64,000 bases of DNA from Sedimentisphaerales bacterium (GTDB lineage Bacteria; Planctomycetota; Phycisphaerae; Sedimentisphaerales; Anaerobacaceae): assembly GCA_016927855.1 (NCBI GenBank), contig JAFGLV010000162.1, forward strand, positions 45,785 to 109,784, read 5' to 3'. Below the pieces are notes generated by a model. It saw only the letters and a program-made list of their open reading frames with translations, did no database searches and was not told the origin of the DNA. Shown piece by piece: positions 25,425 to 36,405 of the stretch; the stretch's first letter is position 1; each line of letters starts with the position of its first letter. Made by a program: the position numbers and the translations under genes.

Positions 25425-27848
25425 GTGATAGCGGACAACGGGAAAAGGGCATTGTGGATTTGGGGGCTGACGATGCTGTGCACGCCAGGGGTCCGTGCCG
25501 AGCGGATCAGCTTGAATCGCGATTGGCGTTTTCTTAAAGGGCCTGTCTCGGGTGCCCAGGAAACTGACTTCGACGATTCCGCTTGGCGCCGGCTGAGCGT
25601 GCCTCACGACTGGTCCATTGAAGACCTGTCGCCTCAGCGAGGGCCGGTAGACCCGTGCGCGGTGGGCGCTCACAATACCGGTTACACCGTGGGCGGGACC
25701 GCCTGGTACCGCAAGCACTTCGCCCTCGACGGCGCGAGTACGGGCCAGCGGGTCCACCTGCACTTCGACGGTGTCTACATGAACGCCGACGTCTGGGTCA
25801 ACGGCGTGCATCTGGGCAACCATCCTTATGGCTACACGGCCTTCTGGTACGATGTGACGCCGCACGTTCGGTTCGGCGCGACGAATGTCGTCGCCGTCGA
25901 GGTCAAGAATGAAGGTGTCAACAGCCGCTGGTACAGCGGATCGGGTATTTATCGGTCCGTGTGGCTCGACGTCATGGACCCGGTACACATCGAGCACTGG
26001 GGGCCCGCCGTCACGACTCCGCAGGTGTCGGCAGACTCGGCGCAGGTGCACGTGCGAACGGAAGTGCTCAATGAGTCTGATAATCTGCAGGCGGTAATAC
26101 TGAGAAGCCGCATACTCGATCCCAACGGCAAGATGGTCGCTGAGAACCGGGCGGATGCTGGTATCACCGGTGGGGCGTCTCATTCATTCGAGCAGAGCCT
26201 GACAGTGAATCGTCCGTGGCTTTGGTCGCCGCAGTCACCGATCCTGTATACGCTGTCGCAGGAGGTCAGCGCGGCAGAGCGCGTTCTGGACCGCAGGCAG
26301 ACGACCTTCGGCATCCGTAGCATTGAGTTTGACGCGGAGCACGGCTTTCGGCTGAACGGCCGGGAAGTCCTGCTCAAGGGCGCCTGTATGCACCACGACA
26401 ACTACATGCTCGGTGCCGCGGCCTACCCGAGGGCGGAAGAGCGGCGCGTCGAGATCGTCAAAGCGGCTGGCTTCAACGCGATCCGCTGCGCGCACAACCC
26501 GCCTTCGGCCGCCTTTCTCGATGCCTGCGACCGGCTGGGGATGCTGGTGATCGACGAGGCCTTCGACCAGTGGAGTCGACGGAAGAACAGGCAGGACTAT
26601 CATCTGTACTTCGACGAATGGTGGCGGCGCGACCTGGAGAGCATGGTCCTGCGGGACCGCAATCACCCGAGCATCATCCTGTGGAGCATCGGCAATGAGA
26701 TCCCCGAGCAGCGCTCGGAGCAGGGCGCGAAGCTGGCGGCCCAACTGGCAGCGCACGTACGATCTCTGGACCCGACGCGTCCCGCGACGGTCGCGGCCAA
26801 TATGTCCGGTCCGGCCGGTGACGCCTTCCTGTCTCAGGTGGACGTCGTGGGCTACAACTACCAGCTCGACAACTACACCTCCGACCACGCGCGCGATCCG
26901 AATCGCGTCATGTATGGCTCCGAGTCCTTCCCGCGCGACGCCTTCGACTACTGGGCTCCCGTCGAGGCGCATCCGCACGTGATCGGCGACTTCGTTTGGA
27001 CCGGGTTCGACTACCTGGGCGAAGCGTCCATCGGCTGGTTCGGCTACAAGCAAGGCTGGTCGGGCACCGGTCCCTATCCCTGGCACATCGCCTATTGCGG
27101 CGACATTGACGCCTGCGGTTTCAAGCGGCCCGCCGCGTTCTACCGCGACGTCCTCTGGCGGACGGGCCGCAACCAGGTCTCCGCCTTCGTCAAGAGCCCC
27201 GAACCTTCGCTGCCCAACTTCGATCCGAACAACCACCTGCTCTGGACCTATCCTGACATCCACCCCAGTTGGACCTGGCCGGGGCACGAAGGCGAGAGTC
27301 TCGAGGTTGTTGTTTACTGCGCGGGCGAGCAGGCTGAGTTATTCCTCAACGGCGCCAGCCTGGGCAGAAAAGCCACCGGCCGCGACAACAAGTACACTGC
27401 CACCTGGCAAGTTCCCTACGCTCCGGGAGAGCTGAAGGCTGTCGGTTACACCGACGGTCGCGCCAACTCGGAATGGGTGCTCAAGACCGCCGGCGCGCCG
27501 GCCCGGCTGCGGCTGAGTGCAGACCGGACCGAGATCGCAGCCGATGGCCTGGACCTGTCCTACGTCACCGTCGAGGTGCTCGACGCACAGGGCGTCCTCA
27601 TCCCCCAAGCGGAGAATCTCATCCGCTTCGAAGTTCAGGGGCAAGGCGCGCTGGCCGGCGTAGGCAACGGCAAGCCTTACGGCACTGAGAGCTTCCGACA
27701 ACCGCAGCGGACCGCCTTCAACGGGCGTTGCCTGGCGGTGCTGAAATCGACTCGGCAACCCGGTGCGATCACGTTGACCGCTACCGCCGACGGGCTCGGC
27801 TCTGATTCCGTCACGGTTCAGGCAGTAGCACGGGCGTCCCGCCCGTGA
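25425..27848 (+). CDS. secreted GH2 glycosidase (beta-galactosidase-like)
   Basis: 807 aa from GTG 25425, with GAAAGGGG upstream; signal peptide IADNGKRALWIWGLTMLCTP...VRA. Sugar-binding jelly roll (VPHDWSIEDL, HFDGVYMNADVWVNG), Ig-like domain, and TIM barrel with GFNAIRCAHNPPSAAFLDAC. Acid/base Glu ~425 in WSIGNEIPEQ and nucleophile Glu ~500 in MYGSESFPRD. An extra Ig/bacterial domain follows (AGAPARLRLSADRTEIAADG). Short GH2 enzymes of this plan remove beta-galactose or related sugars from side chains. The last seven residues (VARASRP) and the stop lie in a palindromic repeat, so the natural C-terminus may be slightly altered. Confidence 0.92.
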   Translation: MIADNGKRALWIWGLTMLCTPGVRAERISLNRDWRFLKGPVSGAQETDFDDSAWRRLSVPHDWSIEDLSPQRGPVDPCAVGAHNTGYTVGGTAWYRKHFALDGASTGQRVHLHFDGVYMNADVWVNGVHLGNHPYGYTAFWYDVTPHVRFGATNVVAVEVKNEGVNSRWYSGSGIYRSVWLDVMDPVHIEHWGPAVTTPQVSADSAQVHVRTEVLNESDNLQAVILRSRILDPNGKMVAENRADAGITGGASHSFEQSLTVNRPWLWSPQSPILYTLSQEVSAAERVLDRRQTTFGIRSIEFDAEHGFRLNGREVLLKGACMHHDNYMLGAAAYPRAEERRVEIVKAAGFNAIRCAHNPPSAAFLDACDRLGMLVIDEAFDQWSRRKNRQDYHLYFDEWWRRDLESMVLRDRNHPSIILWSIGNEIPEQRSEQGAKLAAQLAAHVRSLDPTRPATVAANMSGPAGDAFLSQVDVVGYNYQLDNYTSDHARDPNRVMYGSESFPRDAFDYWAPVEAHPHVIGDFVWTGFDYLGEASIGWFGYKQGWSGTGPYPWHIAYCGDIDACGFKRPAAFYRDVLWRTGRNQVSAFVKSPEPSLPNFDPNNHLLWTYPDIHPSWTWPGHEGESLEVVVYCAGEQAELFLNGASLGRKATGRDNKYTATWQVPYAPGELKAVGYTDGRANSEWVLKTAGAPARLRLSADRTEIAADGLDLSYVTVEVLDAQGVLIPQAENLIRFEVQGQGALAGVGNGKPYGTESFRQPQRTAFNGRCLAVLKSTRQPGAITLTATADGLGSDSVTVQAVARASRP

Positions 27849-27898
27849 AGGCAGGGCCGAGACGGCCCTGCGACACATGGGCAAGATGCCCATGCTAC
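27825..27898. repeat. GTAGCACGGGCG...GCCCATGCTAC element between convergent genes
   Basis: Near-perfect inverted ends (GTAGCACGGG versus complement GTAGCATGGG) and three internal hairpins. It supplies the stop region of the GH2 gene and abuts the end of the opposing gene at 27895, so both transcripts terminate in it. Confidence 0.88.
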
Positions 27899-30381
27899 TC
27901 CTCGAACGGCGGCGCCGCGCGGTAGAGCCTGACTTCGTCCACGTACAATTGACCGCTGGCCGAGGCACCGTCCACGCCGATGCCCAACTCGGTCACACTG
28001 GTGACGTTCAGGCCGTCCAGATCGATCGCCCACTGCATCCACGCCGGCTCGGCCAGGTCCGAAGCGGCGCCGCTGTAGACGATCTTCGTGCCGTCGATCT
28101 TCACGTACAACTGGCCGGCGGTGTTGTCGCTTTGCCCATAGAAGTACAGGACCAGCACCTGGGCGCCGCCGCGCGTCCAGTCCTGGGCAGTGTCGAACGT
28201 GCGCGTCGCCTCCGAGAAGGTAGCGCCGCCGGTGTTGTCGTACGACAGCGGCATGGATTGCCTGCCCTGGTACACGATCGCGCGCTCGGCATACGGCGGC
28301 AAGTCGTTGCCCACCTGCGCACCGTTATTGTCCACACCGTAGCCATCGATCCAGGTCTGCCAGATGACCTCGCCGGCCTCCTCATCGTCGGTGTAGCTCT
28401 CGAAATCGTCCACGACGTACGAGTCCTGCGTAGTGAAGCGCCACAGTTCGCCGGCCCAGAGATTCTCTCCTTCGCGTTCCTCGATCCGCCAGAAGTACGT
28501 CGCGTCCAGGTCCAGACCCGACAGCTCGTAACGGTTCTGGCTGACCGAATCGACGAGAGCCTGCCCCGTGACGACCGCTTGCTCATCGGCGCTGAGGTAG
28601 ACGTCGTGCGAGGAGGCGTCACGACCGGCACGCCAGCTCAGCACCACCTCGGTGTCTACCGCCGTTGCTCCCGCAGCCGGTTCGGGTTGGCGCGGATAGG
28701 TCGGGATGTAGAGAAAGCGAACTTCGCTCAGACCATGCTGCCCGGCGGCGCCGTAGCTGCTGTTGACCACGAGGCGGACGTACTGGGCCACGACGCCTTC
28801 GACGTCCACCGTCGTGTTGGCGGCATAGCCGGCCACGGAGGTCCCCTGCGCGAAGGTGACCTTGCCCAGAGCCGACCAGTCGGCGCCGTCGAGGGAATAC
28901 TGGACGGTGACCTCCTTGAGGCCGAAGCCTACCAGGTATTCCAGGTTGGCGTTGAAGTTCCAGACCTTCAGCTCGTGCAGCTTGTAGGGCTGGTCGAAGG
29001 CATACTGAATCCAAACCGGCTCTTCCGCGCCGGCCTCACTCTGCCACATGTCCACGGCCGCATCGCTGTGCTCGTCGCCGGTGAGGCCGGAACCGTCGAT
29101 CGTCTTCTCCGGCCCAAAGCCCGCCGCGGAGCTCGACGCGGTAGCCACGATCAGATTCCCGGCGATCGGATAGGCCAGCGGCTCGACGCTGAACGTCCAG
29201 ACCGCTCCCCGGGTGATCGTGCCGTCGGCTGCCACTTCGTCAATGCGCCAGTAATACGTACCGGCGAATTCGAGCGGGTTCTCGGGCTCGTAGGTGCTGC
29301 CCGGCTGGCCTTCGCTGACGAGCACGCCCAAGGGATTGGTCCGGCTGGCATCATTGACGTCGTCGAAGACCGTTGCGAGGTAGACGTCGTGCGCCTGGAC
29401 ATCCACTCCCGGCTGCCAGGCGAGAGTCACCTGCCTGACCACGTCGGTCAGGCCGTCGGCCGGACTCGGGTCGGTGGCAATCCTCCTTTCTCCCAGCTTG
29501 ATCACCGTCGGATTGCTCCCGGTGACTGTCAGAGCTCCGCCGGGTTCGTCGGTCGTGATCAGCCCTGCGTCGATCAGGTCCAGGATGGAGGTTTCGGTCC
29601 CGGCGACGTTGGCAGTAGGCGGGTCGCCGGCGAGCAGCAACTGGCCGTTGCCGCTGATGACAATCTTGTTGACGGCGGGGTCGGCCGTGGCAAAATCGAA
29701 CCGGGGCGTGACGAGGTCGGCACCGCCGCGGTGATAGCCCTGGACCAGTTCGAGGATGCCGTCGTCGCGAATCTCGATCAGGGCATTGGCCAGGGCGCCC
29801 ATGTAGATCTGGTAGCCGCCGGAGCCGCCTGTCGCCACGGTGGGATCGAAACGCACGTAGCCGTCGTCGTCGATTCTAAGCGTTCCGGTAGCCGTGGTGA
29901 TGCTGTCGCCATTGTTGGCGATGCGAAAGCGTGGAGGAATGACGAGGCTGGGCCCACCATCGGCGCTGCGTCCCATGACGTGGAGGATGCCGCCGTTGCG
30001 CAAGTTGCAGTCGTTGTGGCTGAACTCGATGTAGGCGCCGTCATCGATGGTCAGGGTGTTCTGGTTTCCGACCCCCAGGACGAACCACCAGCCCGCCTTC
30101 GGGCCGCCGCTTCGGCCGTTCCATTCGGAGCTCAGAACGGGCTGATTGGCCGGGACGTAGTCAGCCCAAGCGGACGTGCATCCGATGCGGACGATGTCAC
30201 TTCCCGACGGGAGCGTCGGTGTGGCGCTGCCGTTGTCCCAATTCCTCGGATCCGCCGCGTCGCGGCTGACCGCCCCCGTCCAGAAGTGATCGACCCCCAA
30301 GGCCGAGACGGTCGCGCCCAACACGACAAAGATGATTGCCACCAGGAAGGTACTTCGCTCATTCGCATGTCTCTCGCACAT
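27895..30381 (-). CDS. secreted discoidin/FN3-like surface protein
   Basis: 828 aa from MCERHANERSTFLVAIIFVV, a signal-anchor-like N-terminus, with GGAGG 7 nt upstream; longer frames up to 31596 are shadows of the next gene. Order of domains: a beta-rich region starting DHFWTGAVSRDAADPRNWDN, an FN3-like unit (QVTLAWQPGVDVQAHDVYLA, TYYWRIDEVA), an F5/8-type C (discoidin) domain (EPVWIQYAFDQPYKLHELKV, FGLKEVTVQYSLDGADWSAL), a second FN3-like unit, and a LamG-like C-terminal domain beginning VVDDFESYTDDEE. No catalytic motif. It probably binds carbohydrate at the cell surface. It has its own promoter at 30468-30497. Confidence 0.8.
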   Translation of the reverse strand: MCERHANERSTFLVAIIFVVLGATVSALGVDHFWTGAVSRDAADPRNWDNGSATPTLPSGSDIVRIGCTSAWADYVPANQPVLSSEWNGRSGGPKAGWWFVLGVGNQNTLTIDDGAYIEFSHNDCNLRNGGILHVMGRSADGGPSLVIPPRFRIANNGDSITTATGTLRIDDDGYVRFDPTVATGGSGGYQIYMGALANALIEIRDDGILELVQGYHRGGADLVTPRFDFATADPAVNKIVISGNGQLLLAGDPPTANVAGTETSILDLIDAGLITTDEPGGALTVTGSNPTVIKLGERRIATDPSPADGLTDVVRQVTLAWQPGVDVQAHDVYLATVFDDVNDASRTNPLGVLVSEGQPGSTYEPENPLEFAGTYYWRIDEVAADGTITRGAVWTFSVEPLAYPIAGNLIVATASSSAAGFGPEKTIDGSGLTGDEHSDAAVDMWQSEAGAEEPVWIQYAFDQPYKLHELKVWNFNANLEYLVGFGLKEVTVQYSLDGADWSALGKVTFAQGTSVAGYAANTTVDVEGVVAQYVRLVVNSSYGAAGQHGLSEVRFLYIPTYPRQPEPAAGATAVDTEVVLSWRAGRDASSHDVYLSADEQAVVTGQALVDSVSQNRYELSGLDLDATYFWRIEEREGENLWAGELWRFTTQDSYVVDDFESYTDDEEAGEVIWQTWIDGYGVDNNGAQVGNDLPPYAERAIVYQGRQSMPLSYDNTGGATFSEATRTFDTAQDWTRGGAQVLVLYFYGQSDNTAGQLYVKIDGTKIVYSGAASDLAEPAWMQWAIDLDGLNVTSVTELGIGVDGASASGQLYVDEVRLYRAAPPFEE

Positions 30382-30467
30382 CTCTCTGTCCTCCAGATGC
30401 GGCACGCCGGATACTCCGCGCCGTGCACCACTTTCGACCCTGCCAACCGCCTCTCTCCATGTCCCAT

Positions 30468-30497
30468 AATATACCCGAAGTGCACAGGCGCAGTCAA
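30468..30497 (-). promoter_or_regulatory. sigma-70-type promoter for the 828-aa surface protein
   Basis: On the minus strand TTGACT (30497-30492), an 18-nt spacer and TATATT (30473-30468). The start codon at 30381 is about 80 nt downstream, with a good Shine-Dalgarno. Confidence 0.6.
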
Positions 30498-30587
30498 GCA
30501 CTACCCATCTGCGCACGAAAAAGGGGCTCATGCCGCGTGGACACGAGCCCCGGTAGGACTGAAGGCTGATACGTTCGAGATGACGCG

Positions 30588-32411
30588 TTATCCTCTGAAG
30601 TACAGATAGGCCGCCAGGATCGCCGCCAGGACAGCAGCAGACGCGATCACGTCCCACTTGTTCCAGGTCGCGCGCGAAGCCTTGCGGTCCTCCTCGGTCA
30701 ACGTCCCGTACGTCAGACCTGCGATCTTGCTGTAGGCCGGCTCGTTCGTCATATGACTGACTACGACCATCACGCCGATGCAGATCAGGAAAATCAACAG
30801 GCTGTAGTACTGGAAGTACATATTGTTGACAATCCAGAAGAACGAGCCTTGTACGTATTGGAACGCCTCGTTGGCGGGCGTCGCCGGGTTGTCCTTGAAC
30901 AGCTTGACCGGCGTATCGACCGCCAAGCGGAACAGGCCGAGGGCAAAGCCGACAATCAGCGCCCAGAGGCAGCCCTTGGCATTCAGCCGTTTGCTGAAGA
31001 CGCCCAGGAAGAAGACCACGAAGATCGGCGGCGCCAGGTAGGACTGAATACCCTGGAGGTAGTCGTACAATCCTTTGCCGCCTTTGATGACGGGAATCCA
31101 GGCCAATCCGATCAGCACCATGACACCAGTGGCGATTCGGCCCACCCAGACCATCTGTTTCTCCGGCGTGTTGGGGCGCAGCTTTGAGTAGAAGTCGATC
31201 GTGAACAGCGCCGCCGAGGCATTGAACGCACCTGCGAGCGAGCTCATCAACGCGGCCAGCAGGCCGGCCACCACCACGCCGCGTATGCCCATCGGCAGCA
31301 CTTGGGCCACCAGCAAGGGGAACGCCTGCTGTGACTCGTCGCGCATGACGTTGCCGCTGGCGTCGAGCATCGTTTGCTGCAAGACGTCGTTCTGTCCGCT
31401 CTTGGCCAGCGCGAAGGCAATCATGCCAGGGATGATGAAGATGAATACGGGCAGCAGCTTCAACGCGGCCGAGCAAATCGAGCCGCGACGCGCGACCTGC
31501 TCGTTCTGGGCGCCGAGCACACGCTGCACGATGTACTGGTCGGTGCACCAGTACCACAAGCCGATGATCGGAGCGCAGAAGAGCATGCCGATCCACGGAT
31601 AGTTGTCGTTGAAGTACCAGGCCATGCGGCCGGACTCCTTGACAGGTGCCCAGGTCGCAGTCACTCCCTCAGGCACCAGCGGCTTCCACAGATTGAACAT
31701 CTCTGAGCCGGCCCACTGGCGCAGTGCGGCCCAACCTTGTCCTATGGTGCCGCCTTCGCCTGCCAGCGCCAAGAGCCCGTAAATCGTCACGCAGGCCGAG
31801 CCGATGACCAGGATCACGGTTTGGATGGCGGAGGTGTAGGCGACGGCACGCATACCGCCCATGACGGTGTAGATTCCCGTCAGGAGGATCACCGCGATCG
31901 AGCCGATCCAGAAACTATCGAGCGTGATCGATCCGATGGTCAGGCTCACGTTCGGGATCAAGACGGCAAACACGACACCGCCGGCAAAGATGCCGACCGC
32001 CAGCTTGGTCAGCACATAGGCGACCAGCGAGATGAGTGAGAGCACCGTCCGGTTGACCGGCGAGAACCGCCTCTCGAGGAATTCCGGCATGGTGAAAACC
32101 TTGGAGCGCATGTAGAACGGCACCATGATCCACGCCAGGACCAGCAGACACCAGGCGTGCAGCTCATAGTGGGCCATCGCGACACCATCGGTGGCACCCG
32201 ACCCGGCCAGACCGACGAGGTGCTCGGAGCCGATGTTGGAGGAGAAGACCGCCGCACCGATGACCCACCACCCCAGGTTGCGGCCCGCAAGAAAATACTC
32301 TGTGGTGGTCTGTGACTGCTTCTCCTTGAGGTAGGCCCACCACGCGATGCCAAAGACGATCGCGAAGTAGCCCGCAATCAAGAGCCAGTCAACCGCATGC
32401 AATGCCGTCAT
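30588..32411 (-). CDS. SGLT-type sodium/sugar symporter (SSS family)
   Basis: 607 aa, about 14 membrane segments. TTTEYFLAGRNLGWWVIGAA and FSSNIGSEHLVGLAG are typical of SGLT sugar symporters; GGMRAVAYTSAIQT, WYWCTDQYIVQRVLGA and AALMSSLAGAFNASAALFTI complete the signature. ATG at 32411 is preceded by AAAGGGG. The sugar-type subfamily suggests import of a free hexose or pentose liberated by the nearby GH2 enzymes. The GH2 and prepilin-like genes lie upstream on the same strand. Confidence 0.93.
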   Translation of the reverse strand: MTALHAVDWLLIAGYFAIVFGIAWWAYLKEKQSQTTTEYFLAGRNLGWWVIGAAVFSSNIGSEHLVGLAGSGATDGVAMAHYELHAWCLLVLAWIMVPFYMRSKVFTMPEFLERRFSPVNRTVLSLISLVAYVLTKLAVGIFAGGVVFAVLIPNVSLTIGSITLDSFWIGSIAVILLTGIYTVMGGMRAVAYTSAIQTVILVIGSACVTIYGLLALAGEGGTIGQGWAALRQWAGSEMFNLWKPLVPEGVTATWAPVKESGRMAWYFNDNYPWIGMLFCAPIIGLWYWCTDQYIVQRVLGAQNEQVARRGSICSAALKLLPVFIFIIPGMIAFALAKSGQNDVLQQTMLDASGNVMRDESQQAFPLLVAQVLPMGIRGVVVAGLLAALMSSLAGAFNASAALFTIDFYSKLRPNTPEKQMVWVGRIATGVMVLIGLAWIPVIKGGKGLYDYLQGIQSYLAPPIFVVFFLGVFSKRLNAKGCLWALIVGFALGLFRLAVDTPVKLFKDNPATPANEAFQYVQGSFFWIVNNMYFQYYSLLIFLICIGVMVVVSHMTNEPAYSKIAGLTYGTLTEEDRKASRATWNKWDVIASAAVLAAILAAYLYFRG

Positions 32412-32572
32412 GCTTGCCCCTTTCTATAGACTGACAAACTCAACTGATAGGAAAGACAGAATTCCCACGAACCGGCGGATTGTACCAATCCGACAGCAGG
32501 GCATTCAAGCAAAGAAATGGAGGAAAGTGAGCCCGAGCCCGGTCCGAGGTCCACCGGACGCACTCAAGGCTG

Positions 32573-33313
32573 TCAGTCTCCGCCCGGTGCATAGCCCAGG
32601 CGGCCCCAGCAGGCCCGCTGGACCCGGTGCAGGTCTCGATTGTCCCGCGACCAGTACGGGTCGCTGGTCCCAGGATTGACGGGATCACCCAGTTTGGTTT
32701 TGCCGAGTTTAACGGTCCTGGGGTCTTCCCATTTCCAGTGCTCGCTGTGCCCATCCGCGAAGGACCAGCAGGTCCCGTTGCTGTGGCGTACCGTGGGCCG
32801 GTCCCACCATCGTTCCCGGTTGTAGTAGACCGTCCAGCTCGAGGGGGTCAACCGGCCTTCGTCGACGAAGACGGCTCGGAGGGTGGGGTTCTTGATCTGC
32901 ACGCGATTCTTCAGCGGTTTCCCGGCGGCCGGGTCGCCGTTCATGGCGTCGACGATCGCGTAAGTGATGACCTCGCCCGGCACGCCGGAGGGACACATGT
33001 AGAGCTTCTTCTGGGGGCAGTATCGATACAGCATGCCGCGCTCGATAGCCCTCTGCTTGGTTGCTTCGTCATACTCATCATCCCACTGGACCCAGCAGTC
33101 GTTGCTGCTGGTCTGGGCTCTGACCAGCTTGCCGTCGTTGTCATCGGCATACATGATCCAGGCGGTGGTCAACTGCCGCAGGTTGTTCAGACAGACCGCT
33201 CGCTGTCCGTGCTCTTTGGCCGCACGCAGCGAGGGCAAGAGAACGCCCATCAGCACCGCGATGATCGCGATGACCACGAGAAGCTCGATGAGCGTGAATG
33301 CCTTGGTTCTCAT
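32573..33313 (-). CDS. prepilin-type N-terminal cleavage/methylation protein
   Basis: 246 aa from [20 protein letters not shown], with GAGGAG upstream. The FTLIEL class III signal (cut before F by prepilin peptidase) is followed by a single helix and [20 protein letters not shown], the DUF1559-like region abundant in planctomycetes. The tail contains [20 protein letters not shown], the H-x9-DG-type pattern of this group. It lies 13 bp downstream of a GH2 gene, probably on the same mRNA. Likely a pseudopilin-like surface or secretion component; the role in glycan use is unproven. Confidence 0.88.
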   Translation of the reverse strand: MRTKAFTLIELLVVIAIIAVLMGVLLPSLRAAKEHGQRAVCLNNLRQLTTAWIMYADDNDGKLVRAQTSSNDCWVQWDDEYDEATKQRAIERGMLYRYCPQKKLYMCPSGVPGEVITYAIVDAMNGDPAAGKPLKNRVQIKNPTLRAVFVDEGRLTPSSWTVYYNRERWWDRPTVRHSNGTCWSFADGHSEHWKWEDPRTVKLGKTKLGDPVNPGTSDPYWSRDNRDLHRVQRACWGRLGYAPGGD

Positions 33314-33326
33314 GACGTCGGCTCCT

Positions 33327-36278
33327 CTACGGGACCGGAATGATCTCGAACGAACCGCAGAACACCTTACCATCGGCCAGATCGAGATGCCATTCTTTTC
33401 GTTCCGGCGGTCCATTCTTGGTCCACGGCGCCGCCAGGTGCGTGAAGATGCGCAGGGCGCGATCTCCATCGTCACGGCCTTCGAGGCGCACGCTGGCGCA
33501 GTCCTTAATGTGCAACGCGGCGTCACTTGCATAAACCAGTCGCGCCCATTCCAGACCCGATTTTGTGCCCTGCGCTGCGGGCTCTTCGGGTTGGGCCTGC
33601 CACCAGCCGAAATACGTGGCTTCTGCCTTGCCCGGTCGCGAATCGAGCGGCCCTTCGCCCAACCAGTGCATGGTTTCCAGCCCCTTAGGCGCCGCCAGCT
33701 CGATGCCGACCTCCGGTATCTCAGTGACGTCGAGGTGAGGCTCCACTTCGAGATCGACGCGCAGCGTGCCGGTGGTGGAAACCCGATAGACGATGCGCGC
33801 GACGACGGAGTTGAGATCATCCGCACGCTGTTCCGTTTGCGTCACAATCGTCACGGCGTCGCTCGACTCCTGGATGTCCCATTTCTTCACGACGCTGGAC
33901 AATCCCTGCATGTAGGCGTTCCAATCGTGCTGGTTGGTCCGCAGGTCGAGACGGTTGCGCTCGCAATAGGTGGCCCGACGCCAGACGACGAGGTCCGAAG
34001 GGCCTGCGATCGGCCTGCCGGCGACGTTGATGGAGACAATCCGGCCCGACGTCGCGTCGAATTCGTAACGCACCGGGCCGACCGTAACGATAGTCCGGTT
34101 CTCGTTTCGCACGACCTGCGGCTTTTCTGCTCGCGCCGGCCCGGCAGGCTGTGGCGCCGGCGCGAAACCGAGGCGGACGCTCTCGGTTGTGATCTCGCTG
34201 CCGTCCGGTCGGGATGAGGCGAGATGGACATAGTAAACCGCCGCGGCGTCGTCTGCCTTGATTGCAGTCGTCGGAATCTCCAGCGTCGTGGTTGTATGCG
34301 GCGGCGCCGGCAGCCGGGTCGTGCCTGAGTCGAGTTGCTCGGCATTGCGGAAGAGCTGCCACGACAGCGTGACGGTGGACAGGTCCAGGAAGTCAAAACC
34401 GTTACGAATGTCGATGAACACGCTTTTCTCGCCTGGCTCGAACGCGACGCGACTGCGCACCACCTCGACGGGGGCGTACACCGCCTTGGCCTCCCAATAG
34501 TCACGCTGAGGCGTGCGGTCGGACTCGACGATCCCGTCGGCGCCCCAACTGCCGTGCGTGTCGTAGATCTCGCCCGGCCCGGCGTCACTCTCGCGCACGA
34601 GCTTGCCATCCTTACGTTCGTACTTGTCCTTGTCCTCCATCGGATGGTAGACCCGACGACCGTCGATCGGACGGCGCAGGCCCTGGTCCGCCCAGAGCCA
34701 GATCATCCCGCCGGCGCCGGCAGGATGCTGGACGAGCGCCTGCCAGCGTTGTTCGAACTCGCCGAAATCGCGCCGGCCCAGGGCGTGGGTGAACTCCGTC
34801 GTAATGACTGGCCGCGTCGATTGGGCCGCGAGCTTGTCGTTGTCGACTGCCAGCCAGTAATGAGGTGCGAGAATATCAACCTCGTCGGGCAGGTCGAGCT
34901 CGGCACGGAAAGGCAGCAACACGGGACGCGTTCGGTCCAGGCCCTTGATCGCACGCAGGCCCGCCAGATGCAGCGATGTGAGCGGGTCTTCATTGCCGAA
35001 CGACCAGACGATCACCGAAGGCCGATTGCGGTCACGCCGGATCGTCTCGTGGATGCGCAGGTACATGCCGGCGGCGAAGATCGGATTGTCCATGCGCTCG
35101 CCGGCAAAGCCCAGCGGGATTTCGTCGATCACGTACAGACCCATCTCGTCGCACAGGCGGATGAAGCCCTCGGCCGGCGGGTAGTGAGCGGTGCGCACGG
35201 CGTTGATGTTCGCGGCCTTCATGAGCCTGATGTCCTGCAGCCAGTGCTCGCGGCGGGTAGCGCGGCCGATGTCGGGATGCTCGTCGTGACGCGCCGCGCC
35301 GCGCAGCTTCACCGCCTGCCCGTTCACGCGGAGCACGCCGCCGGCGGTGGAGACTTCGCGGAATCCGACCTTGTCCCGCCAAATGTGCATGGTTTGTCCG
35401 TCGTGGGTCAATTCCACCGATAGCGTGTAGAGCGTCGGCGTCTCTGCGCTCCACGCCACAGGGGACGTGACATGCACTGACAGAGGCAGCGTCTTGCCAT
35501 TGTGTGCGTTGTTGATGGTTTCGGTACGGCTCGTGCGCGTGACTTCTTCGCCGTTAGGATCGTACAGAATCGCGCGAATCTCGAAAGGCGGCGACGGCGC
35601 GAAATAGTCGGCATCCTCGTCAAAGCGCGTGATGAAGACGCGCGCCTTTAGATCGGCATCGCGAAAGAACGTGTCGAAATCCGTCTCGACCTCGACGCTG
35701 CTGACGTACATCTCCTTGGGCATGAGTTCGAGCCACACGTCGCGGTAGATACCTGCGAGCGCCCAGTCGTCATTGGCGTCGAATTTGAACTGCTGCGCCG
35801 GAATCTGCTGGCGCACGCGCACCGCCAGGATGTTCTGTTCGCCTGGTCTCAACGCGTCGGTAATGTCGAAGGCGAAAGGCGTAAAGCCGCTGTCGTGACG
35901 ACCCAGAGGCTGGCCGTTGAGCCAGACCTCAGCAGAGACCCAGACACCGCCAAAGTGCAGCACCGCACGCAGACCCTTGGCTTCCTGGGGGACCGTGAAG
36001 GTGTGAAAGTAGAATCCCTCGGCCGGCGAGCCATCCACCCAGGTTGGGTCCTCGTAACCGAGCACCGCCCAATTCGACGGGACCGGGATCGTGTCCCAGC
36101 CCGAGAAATTGAAGCCCTCCTCGAAGAACCACCGGTACCGGTCCGCTTCCTTGGCGTCAGCCACCCATTTGAAATGCCATTGGCCGTTGAGCGAGACCGG
36201 TTCAGGGATGTCCGCGCCGCAGGCGGCAGCCGTCAAGGCCCACGCGCCGAGAGAGATCAGAACGGATCGACAAATCAT
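33327..36278 (-). CDS. secreted GH2 glycosidase (beta-galactosidase/glucuronidase-like)
   Basis: 983 aa from [20 protein letters not shown], chosen because AGGAG lies 5 nt upstream. Signal peptide to about GADI. GH2 plan: jelly roll ([20 protein letters not shown]), Ig domain, TIM barrel with acid/base Glu ~430 in WSFGNEDPL and nucleophile Glu ~495 in [11 protein letters not shown], then beta-sandwich domains ([13 protein letters not shown]) and a LacZ-type small-chain domain ([20 protein letters not shown]). Length is near E. coli LacZ but the barrel motif DEIPLGFAG differs from it. Divergent from the 36459 operon, sharing a 180-bp regulatory region. Confidence 0.92.
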   Translation of the reverse strand: MICRSVLISLGAWALTAAACGADIPEPVSLNGQWHFKWVADAKEADRYRWFFEEGFNFSGWDTIPVPSNWAVLGYEDPTWVDGSPAEGFYFHTFTVPQEAKGLRAVLHFGGVWVSAEVWLNGQPLGRHDSGFTPFAFDITDALRPGEQNILAVRVRQQIPAQQFKFDANDDWALAGIYRDVWLELMPKEMYVSSVEVETDFDTFFRDADLKARVFITRFDEDADYFAPSPPFEIRAILYDPNGEEVTRTSRTETINNAHNGKTLPLSVHVTSPVAWSAETPTLYTLSVELTHDGQTMHIWRDKVGFREVSTAGGVLRVNGQAVKLRGAARHDEHPDIGRATRREHWLQDIRLMKAANINAVRTAHYPPAEGFIRLCDEMGLYVIDEIPLGFAGERMDNPIFAAGMYLRIHETIRRDRNRPSVIVWSFGNEDPLTSLHLAGLRAIKGLDRTRPVLLPFRAELDLPDEVDILAPHYWLAVDNDKLAAQSTRPVITTEFTHALGRRDFGEFEQRWQALVQHPAGAGGMIWLWADQGLRRPIDGRRVYHPMEDKDKYERKDGKLVRESDAGPGEIYDTHGSWGADGIVESDRTPQRDYWEAKAVYAPVEVVRSRVAFEPGEKSVFIDIRNGFDFLDLSTVTLSWQLFRNAEQLDSGTTRLPAPPHTTTTLEIPTTAIKADDAAAVYYVHLASSRPDGSEITTESVRLGFAPAPQPAGPARAEKPQVVRNENRTIVTVGPVRYEFDATSGRIVSINVAGRPIAGPSDLVVWRRATYCERNRLDLRTNQHDWNAYMQGLSSVVKKWDIQESSDAVTIVTQTEQRADDLNSVVARIVYRVSTTGTLRVDLEVEPHLDVTEIPEVGIELAAPKGLETMHWLGEGPLDSRPGKAEATYFGWWQAQPEEPAAQGTKSGLEWARLVYASDAALHIKDCASVRLEGRDDGDRALRIFTHLAAPWTKNGPPERKEWHLDLADGKVFCGSFEIIPVP

Positions 36279-36321
36279 TTGGCTCCTGTCCATCATAGGC
36301 AAGCGAAGCAGGGTCAACACG

Positions 36322-36350
36322 ATTATATCGTGCTGATTCGTGAACCGCAA
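36322..36350 (-). promoter_or_regulatory. promoter for the GH2 gene, with a palindrome over the -10
   Basis: Minus-strand TTGCGG, 17-nt spacer, TATAAT (perfect -10, at 36327-36322). The -10 is embedded in CACGATTATATCGTG (36318-36332), a perfect 6-bp inverted repeat with a 3-bp centre, which could be a repressor operator. Start codon is ~44 nt downstream. Confidence 0.6.
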
Positions 36351-36377
36351 CCGCCACACGCTCCCGCGACGGACCTA

Positions 36378-36405
36378 TTGACGCGAGCCTTCAGCCTGCT
36401 ATCAT
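36378..36405 (+). promoter_or_regulatory. promoter for the 36459-46405 glycan operon
   Basis: TTGACG (36378-36383), 16-nt spacer, TATCAT (36400-36405). About 45 nt of leader precede the ATG at 36459. Back to back with the GH2 promoter. Confidence 0.55.

Noticed and set aside
27877..30609. 910-aa plus-strand ORF
   Set aside because: Antisense shadow of the 828-aa surface protein, which has signal, domains and promoter. High-GC codon bias opens the opposite frame.
30382..31596. Upstream extension of the surface protein frame to 31596
   Set aside because: It lies antiphase within the SGLT symporter gene on the same strand, and a good Shine-Dalgarno marks 30381.
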